A stretch of 64,000 bases of DNA from Rhodobiaceae bacterium (lineage in GTDB: Bacteria > Pseudomonadota > Alphaproteobacteria > Parvibaculales > Parvibaculaceae). Shown here in pieces: positions 1 to 7,657 of the stretch; within the stretch, counting starts at the first letter, position 1, and every line of letters starts with the position of its first letter. The stretch lies in assembly GCA_021404525.1 (NCBI GenBank), contig JAAWWE010000007.1, forward strand, positions 62,001 through 126,000, read 5' to 3'. Under the pieces are notes generated by a model that ran no database searches, was not told where the DNA came from, and worked only from the letters and a program-made list of their open reading frames with translations. Both the position numbers and the translations under genes were made by a program.

Positions 1-728
1 AGACGACCGCGAAGCTCGATGGCAACGAATATGTCATCAACGGATCCAAGACCTTCATCACCAATGGCCAGCAGGCCGGCTTGATTATCGTTGTATGCAA
101 AACGGATCCGTCAGCTGGTGCCAAAGGCACGTCATTGATTGTTGTGGAAACCGACGAAGTGGAAGGCTTCCGCCGAGGACGCAATCTCGACAAAATCGGC
201 CAGAAGAGCCAGGACACGTCTGAGTTATTCTTCGACAATGTCCGGGTACCCACATCCAATCTTCTTGGAACGGAAGAGGGCCAGGGATTCATTCAGCTGA
301 TGCAGCAGCTGGCCTCAGAACGTCTTCAGATCGGCCTTCAAGGTGTGGCGATGATGGAAGCAGCTCTCGAGCAGACCGTCGACTATGTCAAAGAGCGCAA
401 AGCCTTTGGGCAGGCTGTGATGGATTTTCAGAACACGCAGTTCAAACTCGCCGAAGCGAAAACCAAAACAACCGTCGCGCGTGTGTTTACGGACCACTGC
501 ACCGGGTTACTCCTGGAAGGAAAGCTGGACGCATCGACCGCGTCCATGGCCAAATATTGGGTGTCAGACATGCAGTGCGAAGTTGTGGACGAATGTCTTC
601 AGCTGCACGGTGGCTATGGGTACATGAACGAATATCCGATTGCCCGTATGTACCGTGACGCGCGGGTGCAGAAAATTTACGGTGGCACAAACGAAATCAT
701 GAAGGTCTTGATTTCCCGCACGCTATAG
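1..728 (+). CDS. Acyl-CoA dehydrogenase, C-terminal part (5' truncated by window edge)
   Basis: The reading frame is open from base 3, so the start lies outside the window. The visible part covers the middle beta domain (INGSKTFITNG) and the C-terminal helical domain. It oxidises acyl-CoA to trans-2-enoyl-CoA and passes electrons to ETF. The C-terminus has KIYGGTNEIMK, as in long-chain (LCAD-type) enzymes. These lack the Glu of the MCAD YEGT motif and use a Glu in helix G instead; the ASERLQIG segment supplies that residue here. A strong intrinsic terminator follows about 30 bp after the stop, so this is the last gene of its transcript. Confidence 0.93.
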   Translation, partial: TTAKLDGNEYVINGSKTFITNGQQAGLIIVVCKTDPSAGAKGTSLIVVETDEVEGFRRGRNLDKIGQKSQDTSELFFDNVRVPTSNLLGTEEGQGFIQLMQQLASERLQIGLQGVAMMEAALEQTVDYVKERKAFGQAVMDFQNTQFKLAEAKTKTTVARVFTDHCTGLLLEGKLDASTASMAKYWVSDMQCEVVDECLQLHGGYGYMNEYPIARMYRDARVQKIYGGTNEIMKVLISRTL

Positions 729-758
729 CCGCGATCGGACGTATGGCAGAATGCCCGG

Positions 759-794
759 AGCCCCGCCGTATTTTCGGCGGGGCTTTTCTTTTCT
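759..794 (+). terminator. Intrinsic terminator after acyl-CoA dehydrogenase
   Basis: A 10-bp stem (AGCCCCGCCG / CGGCGGGGCT) with a TATTTT loop is followed by a T-rich run. Confidence 0.9.
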
Positions 795-864
795 GGACAG
801 GCGGCAAATCAAATGGGACATTCCTGTTTCAGGGGTACCTATTAACTGGGAAAGGTATTTGGGG

Positions 865-1116
865 ATGAGTGATTGGGTAAAACTATTTGTCGCGGCTCTC
901 GCATTGATGACGCTGCCATTTGTTGGTCTGTCAGGTACAGCGATGGCAGACGAAATCGACGACCTCGAAGCAGAACTCGACGAGATTGAAGCTGAAGAAG
1001 ATCTTGAAGACGAGCTGGATGAGATCGAAGAAGATTTCGAAGATGAAATGGATGAGATCGAGGAAGATTTCGAAGACGAAATGGACGAGATCGAAGACGA
1101 AATGGACGACTATTGA
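865..1116 (+). CDS. Small exported acidic repeat protein
   Basis: 83 aa, family not recognised. Residues 1-27 look like a Sec signal peptide (hydrophobic VKLFVAALALM..., likely cleavage after TAMA). The rest is almost entirely Asp, Glu, Ile, Met and Phe, built on an 11-residue repeat DEIEEDFEDEM occurring about two and a half times, and should form a highly charged helix or coiled coil in the periplasm. Start ATG 865 was chosen because it begins the signal peptide; an upstream in-frame extension would run through the preceding terminator. The gene is monocistronic, with a terminator on each side. Possible cation-binding or periplasmic buffering role is guesswork. Confidence 0.7.
   Translation: MSDWVKLFVAALALMTLPFVGLSGTAMADEIDDLEAELDEIEAEEDLEDELDEIEEDFEDEMDEIEEDFEDEMDEIEDEMDDY
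1018..1110 (+). repeat. 33-bp in-frame tandem repeat
   Basis: Two near-identical 33-bp units (1018-1050 and 1051-1083, differing at a few synonymous bases) plus a shortened third copy encode the DEIEEDFEDEM repeats. The multiple-of-three unit keeps frame through copy-number change. Confidence 0.85.
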
Positions 1117-1151
1117 TCTGACCGCTGAGGTCTAGATCGACTTGATCCAAT

Positions 1152-1186
1152 GGTCTCCGGAGACATCTGTCTTCGGAGACCTTTTT
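1152..1186 (+). terminator. Intrinsic terminator after acidic repeat protein
   Basis: Stem GGTCTCCG / CGGAGACC, extended inward by AGACA/TGTCT, then five T residues. Confidence 0.9.
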
Positions 1187-1290
1187 CATTTCAAGACCCA
1201 AAAGTTTTCATTTCGATCCAAGTGTTGCAAATGCGCACTCGACGAATAGGGTAGCGATAACTATTGATAAAGGACTGAATTAACAGTTGG

Positions 1291-1388
1291 CATACGAAGA
1301 GACCTACTCGGGGGAATGGGTCTTATCGTGTGAGGCGCGCTTCGCAGCAGCGCCAAGAACCCTCGCTAGGAAACTGGCGGGGGTTTTT
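1291..1388 (+). ncRNA. Candidate small RNA, unknown family
   Basis: This lies in the 374-bp space between the acidic repeat gene and the cold-shock gene. After an upstream terminator the + strand can form three successive hairpins: AGACC/GGTCT (1300-1304 with 1319-1323), GGCGC/GCGCC (1333-1337 with 1350-1354), and a 10-bp terminator stem closed by a GAAA tetraloop. A terminator with no upstream gene of its own implies a short transcript. The 5' end is not defined; a weak TTGCAA...TAGGGT pair lies upstream near 1225-1250. An abandoned 5' leader of the cold-shock gene is the main alternative. Confidence 0.4.
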
Positions 1389-1393
1389 CTTTT
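1360..1393 (+). terminator. Intrinsic terminator ending the candidate small RNA
   Basis: Stem CCCTCGCTAG / CTGGCGGGGG (two G-T wobbles), loop GAAA, then TTTTTCTTTT. It lies about 100 bp upstream of the cold-shock gene, so it separates the two transcription units. Confidence 0.85.
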
Positions 1394-1490
1394 CACTTTT
1401 GTTTGCGAGCCATTGTCAAACGTCTGTCACGGTCTAGTTCCATCTTCCAATCCACGCGAATGGAACGGTGATACCGAGAGAGGCGGCCTA

Positions 1491-1700
1491 ATGCCGACGG
1501 GGACTGTAAAATGGTTCAATTCAACAAAGGGTTTTGGTTTCATTGAACCGGATGAGGGCGGCAAGGACGCTTTCGTTCATATTACAGCAGTTCAGAAAGC
1601 CGGGCTCAAAATGCTCAAAGATGGGCAAAAGGTGAGCTACCAGCTTTCGGAAGCCGATAATGGCCGCATGGCTGCTCAGGAAATTGCGTTAGAAGGTTGA
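1491..1700 (+). CDS. cspA: Cold-shock-domain protein (CspA family)
   Basis: 69 aa, the usual single cold-shock-domain length. It has RNP1 (KGFGFIEP) and RNP2 (DAFVHI), the single-stranded nucleic-acid binding motifs, after the family start [11 protein letters not shown]. It should act as a cytoplasmic RNA chaperone. Start ATG 1491 follows a GAGAGGCGG ribosome-binding site. The longer in-frame extension to 1287 is rejected because it would cross a terminator. Which paralogue of the cspA set this is cannot be told here. Confidence 0.93.
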   Translation: MPTGTVKWFNSTKGFGFIEPDEGGKDAFVHITAVQKAGLKMLKDGQKVSYQLSEADNGRMAAQEIALEG

Positions 1701-1707
1701 CATTGAG

Positions 1708-2139
1708 TCATGCGGCAACCGGCAACGGGCCGCCCTCTGTTCCTTCAGCGGAAGCGATGAGCGCTTTGCGAAACGCGAGCGGGTCGGCGATGACTGGAAG
1801 CCCGAACTGACCGATCTCTTCACCGCGAATGTTCAGCTGACCATAACCGAGCAGCCTTCCCAGCCAGGGCTGTGACAGGGTAATCGCCTGAATGCGGTTT
1901 GCGGTGAACTCATCTGTCTTGATGTTGAGCACACCGCGCTTGAATACAAACCGTTTGTTTGTGACGACCAGCTCTGTCGTCCACTTATGGATCTGCCGCG
2001 CAAAAAACATGTAGATCCCGATCAATGCCCACCCAGCAATGAGCAGCCACATCCAAGACATCAAACTATAAGTCCAGTGAAAATGCCCCCGTGCAAGAAC
2101 GCGTTCGCCGTGGGCCAGGGTCTTATCAATATAGGCCAT
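1708..2139 (-). CDS. Membrane protein with bacterial PH (bPH2-type) domain
   Basis: 143 aa. A hydrophobic stretch at about residues 24-47 (LMSWMWLLIAGWALIGIYMF) should form one or two membrane helices. It is followed by a domain resembling the YdbS/YdbT-type bacterial PH fold (TTELVVTNKRFVFKRG ... IKTDEFTANRIQAI). Such proteins are membrane-associated and of unknown biochemical role. The gene is convergent with the cold-shock gene and has a GGAGG-like site just upstream of ATG 2139. Confidence 0.75.
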   Translation of the reverse strand: MAYIDKTLAHGERVLARGHFHWTYSLMSWMWLLIAGWALIGIYMFFARQIHKWTTELVVTNKRFVFKRGVLNIKTDEFTANRIQAITLSQPWLGRLLGYGQLNIRGEEIGQFGLPVIADPLAFRKALIASAEGTEGGPLPVAA

Positions 2140-2287
2140 TCAAGCCTCCTCTCTTGATCGCCCGGTCGTCGGTGCCGGACGCTGTCGTGCATCATCTATT
2201 TCCCTCTAAATATAAGGACTAATAGCGTCGATTTTGAGGCCTATGCTAGCTTTTCGAAGCGAAAAACAAGGGAGCGGAGGCGCGCAA

Positions 2288-2893
2288 ATGGTGGGCATCG
2301 ACTATTATTTCTCAACGCTCTCTACCTGGAGTTACGTAGGGTCGCGGGCTTTCCGGGATCTCACGAAACGCTATGACATGCAGGTCCATCACAAGCCGAG
2401 CAATCTGCTCACCTTGTTTGAAGCGACCGGTGGTTTGCCCGCCGGTAAGCGTCCGCCGCAGCGTCAGGCCTGGCGCAAGATTGAGATGAAGCGCTGGAGC
2501 AAAAAGCGTGGGCTCCCCATGAATTTCGATCCGGCATTCTGGCCGGTCAATCCGCGGCTGGCAGACGGGGCCGTCATTGTTGCCATCCGGGAGCAGGGTG
2601 AAGTGGCCGCAGGAACATTGGCGGATGCATTGATGCGTGCTGTTTGGGAAGAAGAGCGCAACATTGCCGACCCTGACACTGTTGCGAGCATTGCCAATGA
2701 GGTTGGTTTCGCCGGAGCGGATCTGGTTGACGCAGCGTCCAGCTCAGATGTGTCCGATGTGATAAAGCAAAACACCCAGGACGCAATTGACCGTGGCCTT
2801 TTTGGCGCGCCGTCTTATTGCCTCGGCGAAGAGTTTTTCTGGGGACAGGACAGGCTCAACATGTTGGAAGACGCTCTGAAAGATCGCGTTTGA
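2288..2893 (+). CDS. 2-hydroxychromene-2-carboxylate isomerase-like (DsbA-family) protein
   Basis: 201 aa, the usual length for this thioredoxin-fold, GST-kappa-like family. The N-terminus IDYYFSTLSTWSYVGSRAF is typical, with Ser/Thr in place of the DsbA CxxC. The C-terminal GLFGAPSYCLGEEFFWGQDRL is the conserved family block (GVFGxPxFxxxGExFWGxDRL). Family members isomerise hydroxychromene carboxylates in aromatic degradation or use glutathione in detoxification; the substrate here is unknown. ATG 2288 is preferred over an upstream in-frame start because GGAGCGGAGG lies just before it. Confidence 0.85.
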   Translation: MVGIDYYFSTLSTWSYVGSRAFRDLTKRYDMQVHHKPSNLLTLFEATGGLPAGKRPPQRQAWRKIEMKRWSKKRGLPMNFDPAFWPVNPRLADGAVIVAIREQGEVAAGTLADALMRAVWEEERNIADPDTVASIANEVGFAGADLVDAASSSDVSDVIKQNTQDAIDRGLFGAPSYCLGEEFFWGQDRLNMLEDALKDRV

Positions 2894-2960
2894 CGCGCTC
2901 GCCTTGCTGTTCAACGCCCGCTACACTTCTCCCAAACAAACATATCCTGGGGAGGAGCAG

Positions 2961-3761
2961 ATGGCATACGAACAGATCATCTATGAGACCAAGGGCACCA
3001 TTGCGCTCATCACGCTGAACCGTCCTGACAGGCTGAATGCCTGGACGCCACAGATGATGGAAGAGTTGGCTCATGCGATCGAAACCGCAAACGATGATAA
3101 GAGCGTCGGGTCAATTGTGATGACGGGTGCAGGCCGTGGCTTCTGCGCAGGCGCTGACATTGAGAGCACTTTCAAGACGCGCATCGACGGCAGTGATCCC
3201 GGCAATGACACGGCTGGTGGATCAGGCGGCGTCCCGGCGACCGTTGACTGGATAAAGCTCGTGCGTGAGTCCAAACCGCTTATCGCAGCGGTGAATGGTC
3301 CAGCCGTCGGCATCGGTGTAACCATGATCCTGCCCTTCGATGTCATCGTCACGTCCGACGCCGCAAAGTTTGGCCTGGTGTTTGTGAAGATGGGCATCGT
3401 GCCCGAACTAGCCTCGAGTCACTTCCTCATTTCCCGCATGGGGTGGGGCAAGGCAAGTGAGATGATGCTCTCCGCGCGCCTGTATTCAGGGCAAGAAGCG
3501 GCAGAGTTGGGTCTTGCAGAACATTGTGTTTCTGCAAACGAGCTCCTGGACAAAGCCATTGCCATTGGTGAGCAGATCGCAACCAATCCAGATACGCAGC
3601 TGCGCATGACCAAGAAACTGTTGACTGAAAATGCAGTAACAACCGATCTGGATGCCGCGCAGAAGCTTGAAACCAAATTCCTGCACGAATGTTGGGAAAC
3701 ACCGGAGCACGAGGAAGCGGTAAACGCTTTTCTCGAAAAACGCCCGGCAAACTTTCGATAA
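2961..3761 (+). CDS. Crotonase-fold enzyme, likely delta3,delta2-enoyl-CoA isomerase
   Basis: 266 aa. It has the CoA-binding and oxyanion motifs (AGRGFCAGADI, NGPAVGIGVT). The two hydratase glutamates are absent: the GCE position is GVT and the PEI position is VFV. Instead, Glu149 in MGIVPELASS lies where delta3,delta2-enoyl-CoA isomerases of the ECI2 type carry their catalytic Glu, and the following WGKASEMMLSARLYSGQEA also matches that group. Expected role is moving a 3-double bond to position 2 so that beta-oxidation can proceed. A GGGGAGGAG site precedes ATG 2961. First gene of a + strand run with three more acyl-CoA or hydrolase genes. Confidence 0.85.
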   Translation: MAYEQIIYETKGTIALITLNRPDRLNAWTPQMMEELAHAIETANDDKSVGSIVMTGAGRGFCAGADIESTFKTRIDGSDPGNDTAGGSGGVPATVDWIKLVRESKPLIAAVNGPAVGIGVTMILPFDVIVTSDAAKFGLVFVKMGIVPELASSHFLISRMGWGKASEMMLSARLYSGQEAAELGLAEHCVSANELLDKAIAIGEQIATNPDTQLRMTKKLLTENAVTTDLDAAQKLETKFLHECWETPEHEEAVNAFLEKRPANFR

Positions 3762-3799
3762 GCCGACAAACCAACACCCTTAACCGGAAGGCCGATCCC

Positions 3800-4678
3800 A
3801 TGGCAGATGTCGAGGTAGAGGTTGAACGGGGGCGCATGCGCTTAACGCTCAATCGCCCTGAAAAACGAAACGCGCTCTCCTATGAGGTGCAACGCTTGCT
3901 AAGCGAAGCCCTTTGGGATGCAGACAATGACCGAGAGGTGCATTCCGTGATCCTGCGCGGCGCCGGGCAGGATTTCTGCGCAGGCTATGACTTGGCGGGT
4001 GCCGCTCCCCGCGATCCGGATCGCAATCTTCGGGGCGCATCCAGCATTGACGACGACATCTGGCAGCTGGAGCGTCAGCAGCGCTTTCGTATGGCGATCT
4101 TTGACATGCACAAACCTGTCATCGCGCAGCTTCATGGGCGATGCCTGGCAGGCGGGACGGATATTGCCTTTTTGAGCGACATGGTAATTGCCGCTGATGA
4201 CGCTGTAATTGCCTTTCCGCCGGCGCGCGATCTGGGCTCCTTACCCAATCAGATGTGGCTCTATCATTGCGGGCCCCAATGGGCGAAACGGTTGCTGCTC
4301 ACAGGCGACAGCATTACAGGCAAAGAAGCGCAAGAGATTGGGCTGGTCATGAAGGCGGTCCCCGCGGACATGCTGGAAGCCGAGGTAGAAGGCCTTGCTG
4401 ATCGGCTGGCAATGATCGATCCGGATCTGCTTACAACACAAAAACGGGCGGTCAATTTAGGACTAGAGCTGATGGGTGCCAGGACCCTGCAGCGTCTCGC
4501 GTGTGAGAATGATGCCCGCGGCCATCGCGCTAAAGCCGCTGACACGTTTCGGAAGAACGCCGCCGAAAAAGGCCTCAAAGAAGCATTTCGCGAACGCGAT
4601 GGAAAATTCGGTGACGGGCGCGTCCGGGTGAATGGCCCGGAAGTTCGGGACGCCAACGGAAACCTTGTGGAGGATTGA
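3800..4678 (+). CDS. Enoyl-CoA hydratase/isomerase family protein with C-terminal extension
   Basis: 292 aa. Crotonase fold with GAGQDFCAGYDL (CoA binding) and HGRCLAGGTDIAFLSDMVIA (oxyanion hole; Asp in place of the first hydratase Glu). The segment around AFPPARDLG ... NQMWLYHCG resembles a group of EchA-like proteins of uncertain substrate. About 45 charged residues follow the fold. ATG 3800 starts 38 bp after the previous stop; longer in-frame starts overlap that gene. The stop abuts the next start (TGAATG), so the two are probably translationally coupled. Confidence 0.88.
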   Translation: MADVEVEVERGRMRLTLNRPEKRNALSYEVQRLLSEALWDADNDREVHSVILRGAGQDFCAGYDLAGAAPRDPDRNLRGASSIDDDIWQLERQQRFRMAIFDMHKPVIAQLHGRCLAGGTDIAFLSDMVIAADDAVIAFPPARDLGSLPNQMWLYHCGPQWAKRLLLTGDSITGKEAQEIGLVMKAVPADMLEAEVEGLADRLAMIDPDLLTTQKRAVNLGLELMGARTLQRLACENDARGHRAKAADTFRKNAAEKGLKEAFRERDGKFGDGRVRVNGPEVRDANGNLVED

Positions 4679-5860
4679 ATGACAAACGCAGCACCCCATA
4701 AGGTTGAACGCCTTCCCATCTTCTTGCATTGGCAGGAAAAGTCAGCCTTTAAGGAAACCTATGCCGGGGCTTTGGACACGATTGTGGTCGAAGGGCAATA
4801 TCTGAAACCCAAAGATGTGGACTCCGACACAGTCCTTATCTTCATGCATCCCACGGGAACCATGAATCTGTTGCCCATGCCAAATGCCCTTGCGGCTGCT
4901 GGCGTGCATTGTCTTTGTTGCGGCAGCCGATATCCCCACAATGATACGGCGCTCATCATGGAGAAGGTCATTCTCGATCTAGGGCAATACATCAAATATG
5001 CCAAAGAGAAGCTTGGCTTCAAAAAGGTGATCCTCGCCGGTTGGTCCGGCGGTGGATCGCTGTCCATGTTTTATCAGTCTCAGGCCGAAAAGCCGACCAT
5101 CACTGCAACGCCTGCCGGTGACCCTGTCGACGTTGTAGGTGCGGAGCTGATCCCAGCAGACGCCGTGCTGCAGCTTGCAGCCCACGTCAGTCGCGCGATC
5201 ATCCTGACGGAATGGCTCGACGCGTCGATCATTGATGAAACCGATCTGAGTATACGGGATGTTGAGCTAAACCTTTACGATCCCGACAACCCGAACCAGC
5301 CGTCATACTCAAACGCTTATGTGGACCGCTATCGGGCAGCTCAGGTGGCGCGCTCAAAACGGATTGATGACTTTGTCTGGAACAAATTGGATGATCTAAA
5401 AAAGGCAGGGCTTCCCAATGAGGAGTTCGGCTTTGTGGTTCATGGCACCATGGCTGATCCGCGTTGGCTCGATCTGAATGTTGATCCCAATGATCGTAAA
5501 GGCCCGAACTGGTGTTTCATGGGCGACCCGAAAACCGTCAACATGATGCCGGCGGGGCTGGCTCGTTTTTGTTCTCTACGTGCCTGGCTCTCCCAATGGT
5601 CGATCGAACATTCCCGGGCCAAGGGTCCAGAATGCGCCGGTGACGTTACGGTACCCATTCTCGTCATTGAAAACAGTGCCGATGATGGATGTACACCGAG
5701 CCATGCAAAACGCCTGTTAGCAGGCGTACAGCACGACGACAAAGAGTTTCATGTGATTGACGGCGCGACCCACTATTATATTGGCCAGCCAGACAAGATG
5801 GCGGCTGCGGTAGGTGTCGTCACAGATTGGTTGAAAAGAAAATCCTTGTTGGAAGCCTAG
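4679..5860 (+). CDS. Alpha/beta hydrolase
   Basis: 393 aa. The nucleophile elbow GWSGGGS places the catalytic serine at residue 123, with likely acid and base partners in ENSADDGCTPSHAK and DGATHYYIG. The HPTGT segment near residue 57 is a plausible oxyanion element. It starts directly on the stop of the preceding crotonase gene, so they are probably co-expressed, suggesting hydrolysis of an ester or CoA thioester from the same pathway. Substrate unknown. Confidence 0.88.
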   Translation: MTNAAPHKVERLPIFLHWQEKSAFKETYAGALDTIVVEGQYLKPKDVDSDTVLIFMHPTGTMNLLPMPNALAAAGVHCLCCGSRYPHNDTALIMEKVILDLGQYIKYAKEKLGFKKVILAGWSGGGSLSMFYQSQAEKPTITATPAGDPVDVVGAELIPADAVLQLAAHVSRAIILTEWLDASIIDETDLSIRDVELNLYDPDNPNQPSYSNAYVDRYRAAQVARSKRIDDFVWNKLDDLKKAGLPNEEFGFVVHGTMADPRWLDLNVDPNDRKGPNWCFMGDPKTVNMMPAGLARFCSLRAWLSQWSIEHSRAKGPECAGDVTVPILVIENSADDGCTPSHAKRLLAGVQHDDKEFHVIDGATHYYIGQPDKMAAAVGVVTDWLKRKSLLEA

Positions 5861-5878
5861 AAGAGTCCACACGTGAAC

Positions 5879-6802
5879 ATGTCGAGTCCCCCAATGGTTG
5901 AACCCAGCCGCCTGCAACTTGAGCGGGCAGAAGGCGCGCAGTCTTATCTGGAATGGAAAGCTGGCGAGGACTTGCCGCCGCTGCACTTTGCTCATGCCAA
6001 TGGGTTTAACGGCCAGACCTATCAACGACTCTTGTCGCCGCTTGCCGGCCGGTTTCACATCCGTGCATGGGATGCCCGCGGTCATGGGCAAACCAGCCTG
6101 GCCGCCAATCCGCGGACACAGCGCAGCTGGTATCGCTACAGCGATGATTTGGTCGCACTTCTCGAACACTTTGCCGAGGCGGCTGGCGGTCCTGTCCTGC
6201 TTGCAGGCCATTCGATGGGCGGAACCACCAGCATTCTTGCCGCCGCCCGGCGCCCTGATCTGGTGCGCGGTCTTGTTCTGCTAGATCCCGTCATGATCCG
6301 CCGCAATCAGGGGCGCCTTCTTCAATGGATGCGAAAGCTTGGTATTGGTTTGGGGCCGCATGATCTGGCGACAGGCGCTGAACGTCGCCGGTCCGTTTTT
6401 CCAGATCGCGCAACCATGGTGGAAAAATATACAGGCCGTGGGGCTTTCACCTCCTGGCCGGTGGAAATGATCGCAGATTATGTCGATGGAGGAACCCGCG
6501 ACCTGCCTAGTGGGGAGGTGGAACTTACCTGTGCACCTGCCTGGGAAGCCGCGAACTTTCGCGGCCATGATCACGATACATTTGTCGCGCTGCACAAAGT
6601 GAAATGTCCGATCACGCTCGTTTACGCAGGGGCGGGGTCGACCTGCAGAGGCGACGCCCCCCAAATCATTGGCCGTCAGGACAAGCAAGGCACCATCTTA
6701 CGCCTCGGGACAGCGTCCCACTTCCTGCCAATGGAGTTTCCCGACATTGCGCGCCGGGAAATTGAGGCTCTCGAAGCCAGGCTGGCCGCCCAAAAAACCT
6801 GA
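5879..6802 (+). CDS. Alpha/beta hydrolase (GHSMGG type)
   Basis: 307 aa. Canonical fold: FAHANGFNGQTY oxyanion region, DARGHGQT, nucleophile GHSMGG with Ser112, and a C-terminal GTASHFLPME block holding the catalytic His. Probably a cytoplasmic esterase or lactonase. The ribosome-binding site is weak and the start is uncertain: GTG 5873, ATG 5879 and ATG 5894 are all in frame. Last gene of the run that begins at 2961; a terminator follows at once. Confidence 0.87.
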   Translation: MSSPPMVEPSRLQLERAEGAQSYLEWKAGEDLPPLHFAHANGFNGQTYQRLLSPLAGRFHIRAWDARGHGQTSLAANPRTQRSWYRYSDDLVALLEHFAEAAGGPVLLAGHSMGGTTSILAAARRPDLVRGLVLLDPVMIRRNQGRLLQWMRKLGIGLGPHDLATGAERRRSVFPDRATMVEKYTGRGAFTSWPVEMIADYVDGGTRDLPSGEVELTCAPAWEAANFRGHDHDTFVALHKVKCPITLVYAGAGSTCRGDAPQIIGRQDKQGTILRLGTASHFLPMEFPDIARREIEALEARLAAQKT

Positions 6803-6805
6803 CAG

Positions 6806-6829
6806 AAAACCCAAAAATTTGGGGTTTTT
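6806..6829 (+). terminator. Intrinsic terminator of the 2961-6802 run
   Basis: Stem AAAACCC / GGGTTTT with T-run, starting four bases after the stop codon. Confidence 0.75.
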
Positions 6830-6898
6830 CGGTCGCATTCCTGCCTTAATCCATCGCCATCCTTAACTTGGGTACGTATTTGATCCGAGGGTTTTTAT

Positions 6899-7330
6899 AT
6901 GAACCGGACTGGGCTGGCTCTTGCGTTAAGCACATGCCTCTTTCTGACTGGAACAGCGTTTGCGAATGAGGCACGCTATTCCATGACGGAAACGGGGGAT
7001 GGTTTTCTGCGCCTTGATACGCAAACAGGTGAAGTGTCTCACTGCCGCGAAAAGGCAGGGGGGTTCAGTTGCGAATTGGCTGCCGATGAACGCGCAGCCT
7101 ATGACGCAGAAATCGCATCTTTGACAGAACGTCTCGAGAGACTGGAAGCCAAGACCCCTGCAGAACGGGCCGGTGTGCCGACGGAAGAAGAGCTAGACGA
7201 AGCGTTTGGCTTCTTTGAAGGAATGGTCAAACGCTTTGCGCGCGCGGCCCGCATGTTCGGGGACGAGATGCAGAAAATGGACGAAGAGCTGCAACAAAAC
7301 CCTTTGGGCAGCAATGAAGCGAATCCGTGA
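6899..7330 (+). CDS. Exported hypothetical protein with coiled coil
   Basis: 143 aa, family not recognised. Signal peptide at residues 1-22 (LALALSTCLFLTGTAFA). The mature N-terminus carries a pattern seen in small exported alphaproteobacterial proteins (GFLRLDTQTGEVSHCREK ... CELAADERAAYDAEI), with two cysteines that could form a disulfide. It then has a leucine heptad segment (IASLTERLERLEAK) and a charged helical tail. Terminator upstream; the next small gene follows by 53 bp. Confidence 0.75.
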   Translation: MNRTGLALALSTCLFLTGTAFANEARYSMTETGDGFLRLDTQTGEVSHCREKAGGFSCELAADERAAYDAEIASLTERLERLEAKTPAERAGVPTEEELDEAFGFFEGMVKRFARAARMFGDEMQKMDEELQQNPLGSNEANP

Positions 7331-7383
7331 AACAGGTTTGACGTAAGACTGAGCTGGAACAAGATAATCAGGAGCATGACATC

Positions 7384-7629
7384 ATGATTGTGAAGTTCGA
7401 TGAACCAGATCCGAAACGCGCAGAAAAAGAAGCGGAGATCAAGAAGCTTGATGATCGCAGCCTGCGCAAGCTCTACAATGAGACCCGCGCCGCGGCAAAA
7501 GCAGCACGCCGGGCATTGAACATGGAAGAGCTCTACCGCTTGGTACGAGGAACGAAGACCATTCAGCGCATAGCCGGTGAACGCGGTCTTATCTTTCGCT
7601 CAGTGCTCCCCCGAACCGTTCGTTCCTGA
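7384..7629 (+). CDS. Small basic hypothetical protein
   Basis: 81 aa, rich in Lys, Arg and Ala (KRAEKEAEIKKLDDRSLRKLY), predicted to be mostly helical, with no recognised domain. A CAGGAG site lies nine bases upstream of ATG 7384. It may share a transcript with the exported coiled-coil gene and converges on the acyl-CoA dehydrogenase gene at 7658. Function unknown. Confidence 0.6.
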   Translation: MIVKFDEPDPKRAEKEAEIKKLDDRSLRKLYNETRAAAKAARRALNMEELYRLVRGTKTIQRIAGERGLIFRSVLPRTVRS

Positions 7630-7657
7630 GGTTTTCTTGCGCGAACGATAGGGGCGT

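Noticed and set aside
842-1201. Long - strand ORF opposite the acidic repeat gene
   Set aside because: It is an antisense shadow of the repeat; its Arg/Leu-rich translation is simply the complement of GAN codons, and it runs through both a terminator and the signal peptide region.
6848-6868. TTAATCC...CTTAAC pair as a CtrA box before the exported coiled-coil gene
   Set aside because: The two half-sites are about 13 bp apart, not seven.
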